A stretch of DNA of 7,243 nucleotides, from positions 1 to 7,243 of the forward strand of contig JAIFMT010000195.1 in assembly GCA_020048295.1 (NCBI GenBank). The letters are read 5' to 3'. The position numbers and the translations under genes were made by a program. Below the pieces are notes generated by a model. It was not told the DNA's origin and made no database searches. It saw only the letters and a program-made list of their open reading frames with translations. Below are positions 1-5,908 of the stretch, piece by piece. The first letter of the stretch is position 1, and each line of letters begins with the position of its first letter. This stretch comes from Rhodoferax sp. Its GTDB lineage: Bacteria; Pseudomonadota; Gammaproteobacteria; Burkholderiales; Burkholderiaceae.

Positions 1-110
1 TGCGGATTGACCATCGGGCTGGCCACCGCTACACCCAACGTCAACGCAAACCACAGCAGCGCCAGCCGGGCCAGCCAGGGTGAGTTGCGCAGGGTGTGCA
101 AAAGGGACAT
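1..110 (-). CDS. DUF2946-like small exported/membrane protein (N-terminal part only)
   Basis: The gene enters the window from the left; only the first 36 codons are visible, starting at the ATG at 110-108 on the minus strand. The peptide begins MSLLHTLRNSPWLARLALLW and continues FALTLGVAVASPMVNPQ. This is a short polar start, a hydrophobic helix of about 17 residues, then an AxASP-type stretch that could be a signal-peptide cleavage site. The 'ARL-L-WFAL-LGVAVASP' pattern matches my memory of DUF2946 proteins of Burkholderiales, small proteins often encoded near TonB-dependent receptors or copper genes. That neighbourhood lies outside the window and cannot be confirmed. No clear Shine-Dalgarno precedes the ATG. 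The gene is divergent from hipB across a 180-nt gap. The family call is tentative; the reading frame and signal-like N-terminus are well supported. Confidence 0.55.
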   Translation of the reverse strand, partial: MSLLHTLRNSPWLARLALLWFALTLGVAVASPMVNP

Positions 111-227
111 AGGGCGCGATTGTGGCACCTCAGTCAATTTAAAAAATGACACAAATCAATTTTGCATCAGGTTTCAGGTTGGAGACCTATCGTAAGGGAA
201 CTGCTGCGTGATGTCAGCCATCCTTTG

Positions 228-284
228 GTAATCTAGAAATTACTTTTTAGCAGATTGTGATTTAATAGTGATGCATAGATTACA
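228..284. promoter_or_regulatory. Probable operator cluster of the hipBA operon
   Basis: Two inverted repeats sit in the AT-rich stretch just before hipB. The first, 228-243 (GTAATCTAGAAATTAC), has 5-bp perfect arms GTAAT/ATTAC. The second has arms at 256-264 (TGTGATTTA) and 276-284 (TAGATTACA), matching at 7 of 9 positions around an 11-nt spacer. Read in their own orientations, the four half-sites are GTAATCTA (228, plus), GTAATTTC (243, minus), GTGATTTA (257, plus) and GTAATCTA (283, minus). The outermost pair is an exact 8-bp inverted repeat. HipB-type antitoxins are known to bind several palindromes upstream of their own operon, so these are the best candidates for autoregulation. A weak -35/-10 pair could lie here (TTACTT 240-245, TAATAG 263-268, 17-bp spacing), but I would not rely on it. 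Confidence 0.5.
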
Positions 285-290
285 ACCATT

Positions 291-587
291 ATGAATGATC
301 AACCCTACACGGCTATACCCAAGCGGCCCCAACTCGACCCGTTGGTGGGTGTGGTGGTCACCAAACGCAAGCAACTGCGCTGGAGCCAAGCCAAGTTGGC
401 CGATGCCGCAGGCATCAGCCGGCGGGCGCTGCTGATGATCGAAAAAGGCGGCGACTGCAACCTGAGCACCTTGCGCCGATTGCACACTTGTCTGGACATC
501 GTCATGCAGGCTGGCAGCGCCCAAGCCCCCACGCTCGATGACATGAACGTCCAGAACACCAAAGAACGCTTTGGCGTGATGCCATGA
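291..587 (+). CDS. hipB: HipB-like XRE-family antitoxin / autorepressor
   Basis: This 98-aa protein has an XRE/Cro-type helix-turn-helix at about residues 18-70. The core WSQAKLADAAGISRRALLMIE (31-51) carries the usual SQ..LA..AGIS...L..IE pattern, with the second HTH helix at about 42-51. A polar N-terminal extension (1-15) and a C-terminal tail (75-98) flank it. HipB proteins are dimeric DNA-binding antitoxins that neutralise the HipA kinase and repress their operon. The partner hipA follows directly and overlaps the stop codon by 4 nt. ATG 291 is the first possible start after an in-frame TAG at 276-278. No Shine-Dalgarno is visible before it, so a leaderless or weakly initiated message is possible. 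The repeats ending 6 nt upstream fit autoregulation. Confidence 0.85.
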   Translation: MNDQPYTAIPKRPQLDPLVGVVVTKRKQLRWSQAKLADAAGISRRALLMIEKGGDCNLSTLRRLHTCLDIVMQAGSAQAPTLDDMNVQNTKERFGVMP

Positions 588-1864
588 AGCTTGATGTTTA
601 TGTCAACCAGGCGCTGGTCGGCACGCTGGAGCAAGTTGAGGTCAATCGCTACGTTTTTTCGTACCAAGCGGGTGTGGCCAGTAACCAGTGGGTGTCGCTG
701 CTGATGCCGGTTCGCACCGAGAGCTGGGTTCACGCCACACTGCACCCGGTGTTTCAGGTCAGCCTGCCCGAGGGCGTGCTCAAACAGTTGTTGACCCAAA
801 AGTTTGCCAAGCATTTTGCTTATTTTGGTGACATGGAACTGCTCTCGGTGGTGGGCTCGCATCTGGTTGGCCGCATCAAACTGGCCCCGCACGGGTCAAC
901 TTTGTCCACTGAGAGTCCGTGCGAGGACTTGCAGACCTTGCTGAAAAGCAGCACCAAAGAAATCGTGGCCCGTTTTTTGGAGGAGCATGCTGATTTCTCT
1001 GGCGTGTCAGGCGGGTTTCCCAAATTTTTGGCAAAAAGCCCGCTCGCAGACACATCTGAACAGCGCAAGAGCACGCTGATTTTTGACCACTGGATCATCA
1101 AATCCAACGACGATGACCACCCCCATCTGATGCTGAATGAGTATTTTGGCTTGAGCGTGGCGAAAAAAATAGGCTTGCCGGTGCCAGAGTCTCAGCTCTC
1201 TGAAGATGCCAATCGTCTGGCCATTCGCCGCTTTGACGTGCTGGAGCCCACCGTCAACCTGGCCTTTGAGGACATGTGCGCCATGCTGGCCCTGAATGCC
1301 GGCGACAAGTTTTCTGGTTCGGTAGAAAAAATCATCAAAAAGATCGCGGAGTTTTGCCCGATTGACCAAAGAAAGGCGGCGCTAGACCAGTTCTATGCGC
1401 ATTACGTCGCCTGCATGGCCATCAGGAATGGCGATGCCCATTTGAAAAATTTTGGATTTGTTTATACATGCGCCAGCGACGTGCGCTTGTCACCGGTTTT
1501 TGACATGCTATCAATGTCGGTCTATGCACCGCGCGCACAAGATGGCGATGCGCTTGACGCTCCGGCCTTGAGTTTTGGCGGTGTCAAGCGTTGGTTTGTC
1601 CAAAAAAACCTGCAAGAGTTGGCCGACCGGTGCTTTGTCACGGCCAAGTTTCAGGCGGCAACCAGCGCTAATTTGGTCAGTGCCCTGCTCAGCGTGGGGC
1701 AAGAGGTGCTGACCCAAACCACCGCACACCCTGGCTTTGCCCCAACAGCGCAAAGAATGCTGGAACTTTGGTCCTGTGGCTGCCAAATTCACAGCGCCGA
1801 TGCGGCACAGAAGTTAAAGGCCATGGCCGCATCGCTGGGTCGGGCAGATTCGGTGTTGCGGTAG
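584..1864 (+). CDS. hipA: HipA-family serine/threonine kinase toxin
   Basis: This 426-aa protein is close to E. coli HipA (440 aa) in length and layout. Residues 1-105 form the HipA N-terminal subdomain (MKLDVYVN start; SLLMPVR 38-44; ELLSVVGSHLVGRI 85-98). The kinase core follows: a glycine/serine loop SGVSGGFPK (139-147), an ATP-contacting lysine in IIKSN (K173), NEYF with E186, the catalytic loop NGDAHLKNF (282-290, D284), and metal-binding VFD (D307). HipA kinases phosphorylate translation factors, glutamyl-tRNA synthetase in E. coli, and so halt growth. Both catalytic aspartates are present, so the kinase looks intact. The loop differs from E. coli HipA, where Ser150 lies in SVAGAQEK; here S139 or S142 would have to serve. 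ATG 584 overlaps the hipB stop (ATGA), which suggests translational coupling. By eye the gene is richer in A/T codons than its right-hand neighbours, as is common for acquired toxin-antitoxin modules. Confidence 0.88.
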   Translation: MKLDVYVNQALVGTLEQVEVNRYVFSYQAGVASNQWVSLLMPVRTESWVHATLHPVFQVSLPEGVLKQLLTQKFAKHFAYFGDMELLSVVGSHLVGRIKLAPHGSTLSTESPCEDLQTLLKSSTKEIVARFLEEHADFSGVSGGFPKFLAKSPLADTSEQRKSTLIFDHWIIKSNDDDHPHLMLNEYFGLSVAKKIGLPVPESQLSEDANRLAIRRFDVLEPTVNLAFEDMCAMLALNAGDKFSGSVEKIIKKIAEFCPIDQRKAALDQFYAHYVACMAIRNGDAHLKNFGFVYTCASDVRLSPVFDMLSMSVYAPRAQDGDALDAPALSFGGVKRWFVQKNLQELADRCFVTAKFQAATSANLVSALLSVGQEVLTQTTAHPGFAPTAQRMLELWSCGCQIHSADAAQKLKAMAASLGRADSVLR

Positions 1865-1899
1865 TCGGCAGGTCGGCGCGCCTGCTATCCTCATGCCCC

Positions 1900-2313
1900 A
1901 TGAAAAGCCTATTTCACCTTGCCCTTCATGTCACCAACCTCAACCGCGCACGCGCCTTTTATGGCAGCGTGATGGGCTGCCGCGAGGGCCGCAGCACCGC
2001 CACCTGGGTGGATTTTGATTTTTTTGGCCACCAGTTGTCGATGCACCTGGGGGAGCCGTTCAAGACGACCGCCACCGGCCGTGTGGGCGAGCACCTGGTG
2101 CCCATGCCGCATTTCGGGGTGATCCTGAAACTGCAGGACTGGCTGGAGCTGGCCGAGCGCCTGACCAAGGCCAAGATCGACTTCATTCTGGAGCCGCAAC
2201 TGCGTTTTGCCGGCGAGCCCGGCGAACAGTGGACGATGTTTTTCTGCGACCCGTTTGGCAACCCGATCGAGGTCAAGGGCTTTGCCTCGCTCGATTCGGT
2301 GTACGCCAGTTGA
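1900..2313 (+). CDS. VOC-family (glyoxalase/dioxygenase-like) protein
   Basis: This 137-aa single-chain protein has the paired beta-alpha-beta-beta-beta modules of the vicinal oxygen chelate fold. Module one begins FHLALHVTNLNRARAFYGSV (5-24), followed by WVDFDFFGHQLSMHL (36-50). Module two begins HFGVILKLQDW (71-81) and ends in FFCDPFGNPIEVKGF (114-128). The likely metal ligands are H6, H71 and E124, the standard VOC positions. This subgroup is often labelled glyoxalase or extradiol dioxygenase, but the substrate cannot be told from the sequence. The frame stays open upstream into hipA (to 1768). I chose ATG 1900 because the VOC fold starts there and hipA ends at 1864, though no Shine-Dalgarno is visible. 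It lies 35 nt after hipA, so read-through is possible, but no functional link is evident. Confidence 0.85.
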   Translation: MKSLFHLALHVTNLNRARAFYGSVMGCREGRSTATWVDFDFFGHQLSMHLGEPFKTTATGRVGEHLVPMPHFGVILKLQDWLELAERLTKAKIDFILEPQLRFAGEPGEQWTMFFCDPFGNPIEVKGFASLDSVYAS

Positions 2314-2341
2314 GTCATGGCTTTCTTCAGCGGCTGACCGA

Positions 2342-2947
2342 ATGAACTACACCTTTGCTTCGGCCACCATCCTGCTGATTTTGATCACTGACCCGGTTGG
2401 CAATATTCCGATCTTTGCCAACGCGCTGCAACACGTGGCCCCGCAGCGGCGCGCCCGGGTGATCCTGCGAGAGGTGCTGATTGCCTTTTTGTTGCTGCTG
2501 ACGTTCATGTTTGTTGGCGAGAGTTTTCTGCGCGTGATGAACCTGAGCGAACTGTCGCTGCAAATTGGCGGTGGCGTGATCTTGTTTTTGATAGCGCTGC
2601 GGATGATCTTTCCGCCGCCCAAGTCGGACGCGCCCGAAACCCTGGCCGAGCCGCTGATCGTGCCGCTGGCCATTCCGGCCATCGCCGGCCCGTCGGCCCT
2701 GGCCACGGTGCTGCTGCTGGTGTCGCAGGCACCTGAAAAACGGCTGGAATGGGTGGCTGCGCTGTGCGTCACCATGACGGTCAGCGCCGTGGTGCTGGTG
2801 CTGGCCGAGCGCATTCAGCGGGTGGCCGGCGACCGCTTTGTGGTGGCGCTGGAGCGACTGATGGGGCTGGTGCTGGTGGCGGTGTCGATCGAGATGATGC
2901 TGCGCGGCATCAAGACCTTTATCCAGCAAATTGCTGTCGCTACCTGA
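2342..2947 (+). CDS. MarC/YhgN-family integral inner-membrane protein
   Basis: This 201-aa protein is almost wholly hydrophobic, with about six predicted membrane segments near residues 5-28, 43-66, 72-92, 107-128, 135-156 and 170-190. The family signatures are present twice, once per half of the inverted repeat: DPVGNIPIF (17-25) and AIPAIAGPSAL (110-120), each a helix-breaking Pro/Gly motif in a membrane segment. MarC-family proteins were once linked to multiple antibiotic resistance, but that role was not upheld and the transported substrate, if any, is unknown. The length is typical for the family. The frame is open upstream, but ATG 2342 places the first helix at the normal distance and lies 28 nt after the VOC gene. 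No clear Shine-Dalgarno is present. The stop codon is the start of a 7-bp hairpin. Confidence 0.9.
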   Translation: MNYTFASATILLILITDPVGNIPIFANALQHVAPQRRARVILREVLIAFLLLLTFMFVGESFLRVMNLSELSLQIGGGVILFLIALRMIFPPPKSDAPETLAEPLIVPLAIPAIAGPSALATVLLLVSQAPEKRLEWVAALCVTMTVSAVVLVLAERIQRVAGDRFVVALERLMGLVLVAVSIEMMLRGIKTFIQQIAVAT

Positions 2948-2966
2948 CCCGCGCCAGTGGCGGGTC
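2946..2966. terminator. Hairpin between convergent genes; possible weak bidirectional terminator
   Basis: GACCCGC (2946-2952) and GCGGGTC (2960-2966) form a perfect, GC-rich 7-bp stem around a 7-nt loop. It begins inside the marC stop codon. It lies in the 44-nt gap between marC and the restored end of the convergent gene at 2992. There is no T-run on either side, so a classic intrinsic terminator is not supported. A 3'-end-protecting or pause hairpin serving both transcripts is an alternative. Confidence 0.35.
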
Positions 2967-2991
2967 GGCAGCGATGCAGCGCTTACGTTGG

Positions 2992-3578
2992 TCAGACTGC
3001 CGGATGCGCTGCTTCAGTGTCGTGATGTGGCGCTTCAATCGGGTCGTAGCGCTGCCCGCGCAGCAGGGCCAGCGGGGAATCCCAGTAGCCCGCCACGTTG
3101 TGAAACGGGTCCAGCAAGACAAATGCAGTGTGCGCAGCAGCAAACCGGCCGCGCCCAGCGCCAGCCACACCAGACCCACATCATTGACATAGCCATTGAA
3201 GTCAACGGCTGGCTGAATCAGGCCAAACAAGCTGGGGCTGACATACAGCAATACCGGCAGCGACACCCAGATGCTGATCAGCACGGCCTTGCGGCGCATG
3301 TTGTAGCCGGCCTTGATGGCCTCTTTGTGCTCGTCGGTGGCGTTGTTGATCTTGTCAAAGCCGCGCGGCTCAAAAAAGATGTGGCCCGACTGGCGCGTGA
3401 CCATGCCCACCACCCAGCCAACAATGCCGGCCGCTGCCGGATTGATGAACAACAGCACATAGGCGGTCAAAAAACTGATGGCACTGACCAGATGCAAAGT
3501 CTGGTTGATGCGGCACTGGTGATAGTAACGGTGGTCATCCCACTGCAATATCCGAACCTTTTTAACAAACTCCTGCAT
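2992..3578 (-). pseudogene. Mpo1/DUF962-like membrane protein, disrupted by an apparent one-base frameshift
   Basis: Read from ATG 3578, the first 152 codons encode a four-helix membrane protein (segments near residues 28-46, 49-62, 97-118 and 133-150). The motif H20-x4-N25-x3-H29 lies just before helix 1, and GHIFFE (65-70) just after helix 2. These positions and topology recall the Mpo1/DUF962 family, whose yeast member is an Fe(II)-dependent fatty-acid alpha-dioxygenase. At about 3121-3122 the frame breaks. In the present frame the protein runs into Arg/Cys/Trp-rich sequence to 2940, overlapping marC. One extra base there would continue as VLLDPFHNVAGYWDSPLALL and on to a TGA at 2992-2994, giving about 195 aa. 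That tail resembles the family ending I remember (DPFH..., LLRG...DP). The break may be a real mutation or a sequencing error in a short A-run. An earlier ATG at 3656 lacks a Shine-Dalgarno; 3578 has GGAG. Confidence 0.7.
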
Positions 3579-3585
3579 GCTCACG

Positions 3586-3589
3586 CTCC
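3586..3589 (-). promoter_or_regulatory. Ribosome binding site fixing the start of the Mpo1-like gene
   Basis: On the minus strand GGAG ends 7 nt before the ATG at 3578, an ideal spacing. The in-frame ATG at 3656, 26 codons earlier, has no purine-rich sequence ahead of it. The protein from 3578 also begins directly with the conserved-looking MQEFVKKVRILQWDDHRYY stretch. Confidence 0.6.
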
Positions 3590-3657
3590 ATCGATCAAGG
3601 GGTTTAACAACTGGCAAAGTCACCAGACTGGCCAATGTAGGGGCCGTCAATGACATT

Positions 3658-4650
3658 TCAGTGACCGCTTTGATGAACTTTATGTGACGCGCCGGAAGGT
3701 GCCGTATCGAGCAGCACCACCTCCAGGTCGATGGCACCCATCACGCTTTGGCCGTCGCGCCCTTTCATTTCCATGCGCAGCGTGTCACCGTGCCCCAGCC
3801 AGGGGGTAATGGCGTTGCCGCTTTGCTGCTGCTCCAGCGCACGCCGGCTGGCAATGCTGCAGGCACCCCGGCTGGCATCCAGGTTGCGCACCTCACCGCT
3901 GCTGACGATGGCTCCGGCGCGCAGCCGGCGTGTCTGGCACAGCGCGGCAATCAGCTGACCAAAGTGCATTCGCATGTCTTGTCCGGCGGCGCACAGACCG
4001 AGCCGTTTGCCGTTCACGCTGCACTGCAGCGCCAGATTGATCTGCCCCTGCGCCCAGGCGTTGTCGCCGCTGCTGCTGAATTCATCGGGCGTAACCGCCA
4101 CCGGGCTGAAGGCAGTTTGCGCAATGCTGGCCAGCGGCCGTACGCTGGCGGTTTGCCGGGCACGCAGTTGCTGGTGGCACGCCAGCAGCAGCAGCCGCAC
4201 GCCATCCAGCGCTTGCGCCGGGCTGACCGCTTGAGCCACATCGCCGGTGATGACTGCCAGCGCGGCTTCGATATCGGGCTGTTCGCGCGCGCTGGCCCAG
4301 CGTAGCGGAGTCATCGGGCCGGCCAGTTCATCGGAAAAACCCAGCGTCATGCTGGCCGCTAGCTCATCTGCGCTGTGGCCATCCGCATACGCCTGCCCCA
4401 GCGCCAGCAGGTGCGCGCGCGGCAGCGGTGCCAGGCACAACCGGGGGTCAAACGCAAACGCGTGGCGCGCCTTGCCGTGGTTCAGCGTGTCATAGAGGTC
4501 TTGCAACTGCGGCGACATGAAGTTCCAGTCGTCCAGCACCTGCTGCAAATGGTCGGCGATGCCGGTCGCATAATGAGCGCTGCACAGGTCGCGCGACACC
4601 ACCACCAACTGCCCGTCGCGGGAACCGTCATTCAGGGTTGCAAGTTTCAT
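3658..4650 (-). CDS. FAH-family protein with a degenerate active site (probable pseudoenzyme)
   Basis: This 330-aa protein has an intact frame from ATG 4650. Its N-terminus (MKLATLNDGSRDGQLVVVSR) and C-terminal core (HFGQLIAALC 229-238; GHGDTLRMEMKG 286-297; DGQSVMGAIDLEV 299-311) match the long fumarylacetoacetate hydrolase proteins common in Burkholderiales. Those cleave C-C bonds in acylpyruvates using a D/E-x-E/D metal site. Set against the usual pattern as I remember it, the metal Asp (ADG) is L84, the ExE pair is E128-A-A130, the LAND Asp is H159, the catalytic Lys is I176 and the SGT Thr is E253. The segment before E128 is about 12 residues short. The fold is probably kept while metal binding and catalysis are lost. 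The Mpo1-like gene follows 79 nt downstream on the same strand, so the two may be co-transcribed. Confidence 0.8.
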   Translation of the reverse strand: MKLATLNDGSRDGQLVVVSRDLCSAHYATGIADHLQQVLDDWNFMSPQLQDLYDTLNHGKARHAFAFDPRLCLAPLPRAHLLALGQAYADGHSADELAASMTLGFSDELAGPMTPLRWASAREQPDIEAALAVITGDVAQAVSPAQALDGVRLLLLACHQQLRARQTASVRPLASIAQTAFSPVAVTPDEFSSSGDNAWAQGQINLALQCSVNGKRLGLCAAGQDMRMHFGQLIAALCQTRRLRAGAIVSSGEVRNLDASRGACSIASRRALEQQQSGNAITPWLGHGDTLRMEMKGRDGQSVMGAIDLEVVLLDTAPSGASHKVHQSGH

Positions 4651-4680
4651 GGTCAGATTCCGTCAGGGACGCAAATTCTA

Positions 4681-5835
4681 GTGGACAGGTCATCGTCAAA
4701 ATTGCCGCTGAAACGTTGGCTGGGGTTGGGCCTGCTGGTGTTGCTGGCGCACCTGGGTTTGCTGCAGTCCTTGCCTGTGGGCTTGAATCCGGCAAGCACG
4801 CAGCCGGGCCCGACCCTGCGCTTTAGCACCCGGGCCATCGCGCCGCTGCCCGACGCCGCAGCGCTGCAATCCGCCCGGGTGGCAGTGCCGCCCCGAAAAT
4901 CCCCCACCGCCAAAGCCGTCGCAGCCAAAGATGTGCCGTTACCCGCCGTTGGTGATGCCCAGGGCCAGCAGACCGTTGCCGCTGCAGCGCAGCCATGGCT
5001 TGCCACCCCAGACGCACAGAGTAGCGCATCCCGATCGGGTATGGCGCATGACGAAGCTGGGGAACAGCACGCGGCGACAGCGCCCGCGCCAGCCACCTCT
5101 GAGCCGGTGATCGCAGAGGCCTTTGAAACACCCCCACTACCCGAACCACCGCCGCAGCGCCACCCACGCGCCAGGCCACCCAGCTTTCAGGCGGCCAGTC
5201 TGGCGGGCTCGGTGCGGCTTCACTACAAGGTCAGCGCCAACAAATTCCCGTTCTCGCTGGTTGGCGAATTGCTATGGCACAACCTGGGGGACCATTACGA
5301 CGCCCGCCTGAGTTACAGCGCCTTCGGTCTGAGTCGCTCACAAAGCAGTCGTGGCCGGGTTGCTGCCGGCGGGCTGGCCCCGGATCGCTTCGCCGACAAG
5401 TACCGCAGTGAAGTGGCCGCGCACTTCAATTACGCTGATGGCAAAGTCACTTTCAGCGCCAACACGCCCGATGCGCCACTGCTGGCCGGCGCGCAGGACC
5501 GCCTGAGCGTGCTGTTGCAACTTGGTGCGCTGGTGGCCACCGAGCCCGAGCGCTACACACCCGGCACCACCCTCACGCTACCGACCGTGGGCGCGCGGGA
5601 TGCCGACCTGTGGCTGTTCACCTTCGAGTCGGTGGAAACGCTGGTGCTGCCTGGCGGCACACTGCAAGCGCAAAAGCTGGTGCGCCTGCCACGCAAACCC
5701 TATGACCAGACCGTCGAAGTCTGGCTGGCAGCGCAACTGGGCTACCTGCCGGCGCGCATTCGCATCACCGAGGCCAATGGCGATGCGATTGACCAGCAGT
5801 GGCAGGCCAGCGACCCCGCCCCTGGGGCTGAATAA
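4681..5835 (+). CDS. DUF3108 protein with N-terminal membrane anchor
   Basis: This 384-aa protein starts at GTG 4681. AGGGA lies 11 nt upstream (4665-4669), a little far but usable, and no in-frame ATG precedes the hydrophobic segment nearby. Residues 11-12 (KR) lead into one membrane helix (13-31). A long Ala/Pro/Gln-rich linker follows (about 35-175), including PPLPEPPPQR (151-160) and similar to TonB-type periplasmic spacers. The DUF3108 domain spans about 176-375, with HYKVSANKFPFSLVGELLW (181-199), SRGRVAAGGLAPDRF (223-237), AQDRLSVLLQL (271-281) and VEVWLAAQLGYLPARIRI (345-362). The domain function is unknown; it is probably periplasmic and anchored in the inner membrane. The open frame extends back to 4375 through the divergent gene, but that part is shadow sequence. 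Only 30 nt separate its start from that gene's start. Confidence 0.82.
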   Translation: MDRSSSKLPLKRWLGLGLLVLLAHLGLLQSLPVGLNPASTQPGPTLRFSTRAIAPLPDAAALQSARVAVPPRKSPTAKAVAAKDVPLPAVGDAQGQQTVAAAAQPWLATPDAQSSASRSGMAHDEAGEQHAATAPAPATSEPVIAEAFETPPLPEPPPQRHPRARPPSFQAASLAGSVRLHYKVSANKFPFSLVGELLWHNLGDHYDARLSYSAFGLSRSQSSRGRVAAGGLAPDRFADKYRSEVAAHFNYADGKVTFSANTPDAPLLAGAQDRLSVLLQLGALVATEPERYTPGTTLTLPTVGARDADLWLFTFESVETLVLPGGTLQAQKLVRLPRKPYDQTVEVWLAAQLGYLPARIRITEANGDAIDQQWQASDPAPGAE

Positions 5836-5861
5836 GGATGTGCAGCCCTTGAATTTTTCAG

Positions 5862-5886
5862 TTTGGCAGGCAACTGCAGGGCCAAA
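5862..5886. promoter_or_regulatory. Inverted repeat in the DUF3108-DUF3567 gap
   Basis: TTTGGC (5862-5867) and GCCAAA (5881-5886) form a perfect 6-bp inverted repeat around a 13-nt spacer. It occupies the middle of the 73-nt gap before the DUF3567 gene. It could be an operator for a dimeric regulator or a weak RNA hairpin. A T-run (5854-5858) lies upstream of it rather than downstream, so it is not an intrinsic terminator for the DUF3108 gene. Confidence 0.3.
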
Positions 5887-5908
5887 TGGATTCATGGATA
5901 ATTTACCA

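Noticed and set aside
305..892. 195-codon minus-strand frame across hipB/hipA
   Set aside because: No domain signature; both plus-strand genes it covers have strong family motifs.
1868..1885. GCAGG/CCTGC hairpin with a GGCGCGCC palindrome after hipA as a terminator
   Set aside because: The stem is only 5 bp, is not followed by a T-run and lies 14 nt before the next start; probably chance in GC-rich DNA.
1768..1899. Upstream extension of the VOC frame into hipA
   Set aside because: It lies inside the hipA 3' coding region and precedes the first strand of the VOC fold.
2931..3653. Long plus-strand open frame of about 240 codons antisense to the Mpo1-like gene
   Set aside because: Its product is Gln/His/Ala-rich with no domain pattern, while the minus strand encodes clear membrane helices; it is a shadow of the real gene.
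3657..3737. N-terminal extension of the Mpo1-like protein to ATG 3737 (or 3656)
   Set aside because: The extension overlaps the end of the FAH-like gene, is not protein-like, and lacks a Shine-Dalgarno; ATG 3578 has GGAG 7 nt upstream.
4375..4680. Upstream extension of the DUF3108 frame
   Set aside because: It runs antisense through the start of the FAH-like gene and encodes Arg/Gln-rich sequence without a signal; the membrane anchor begins right after GTG 4681.
5522..5908. Upstream extension of the DUF3567 frame
   Set aside because: It overlaps the well-supported DUF3108 domain in another frame and is Trp/Arg/Cys-rich shadow sequence.
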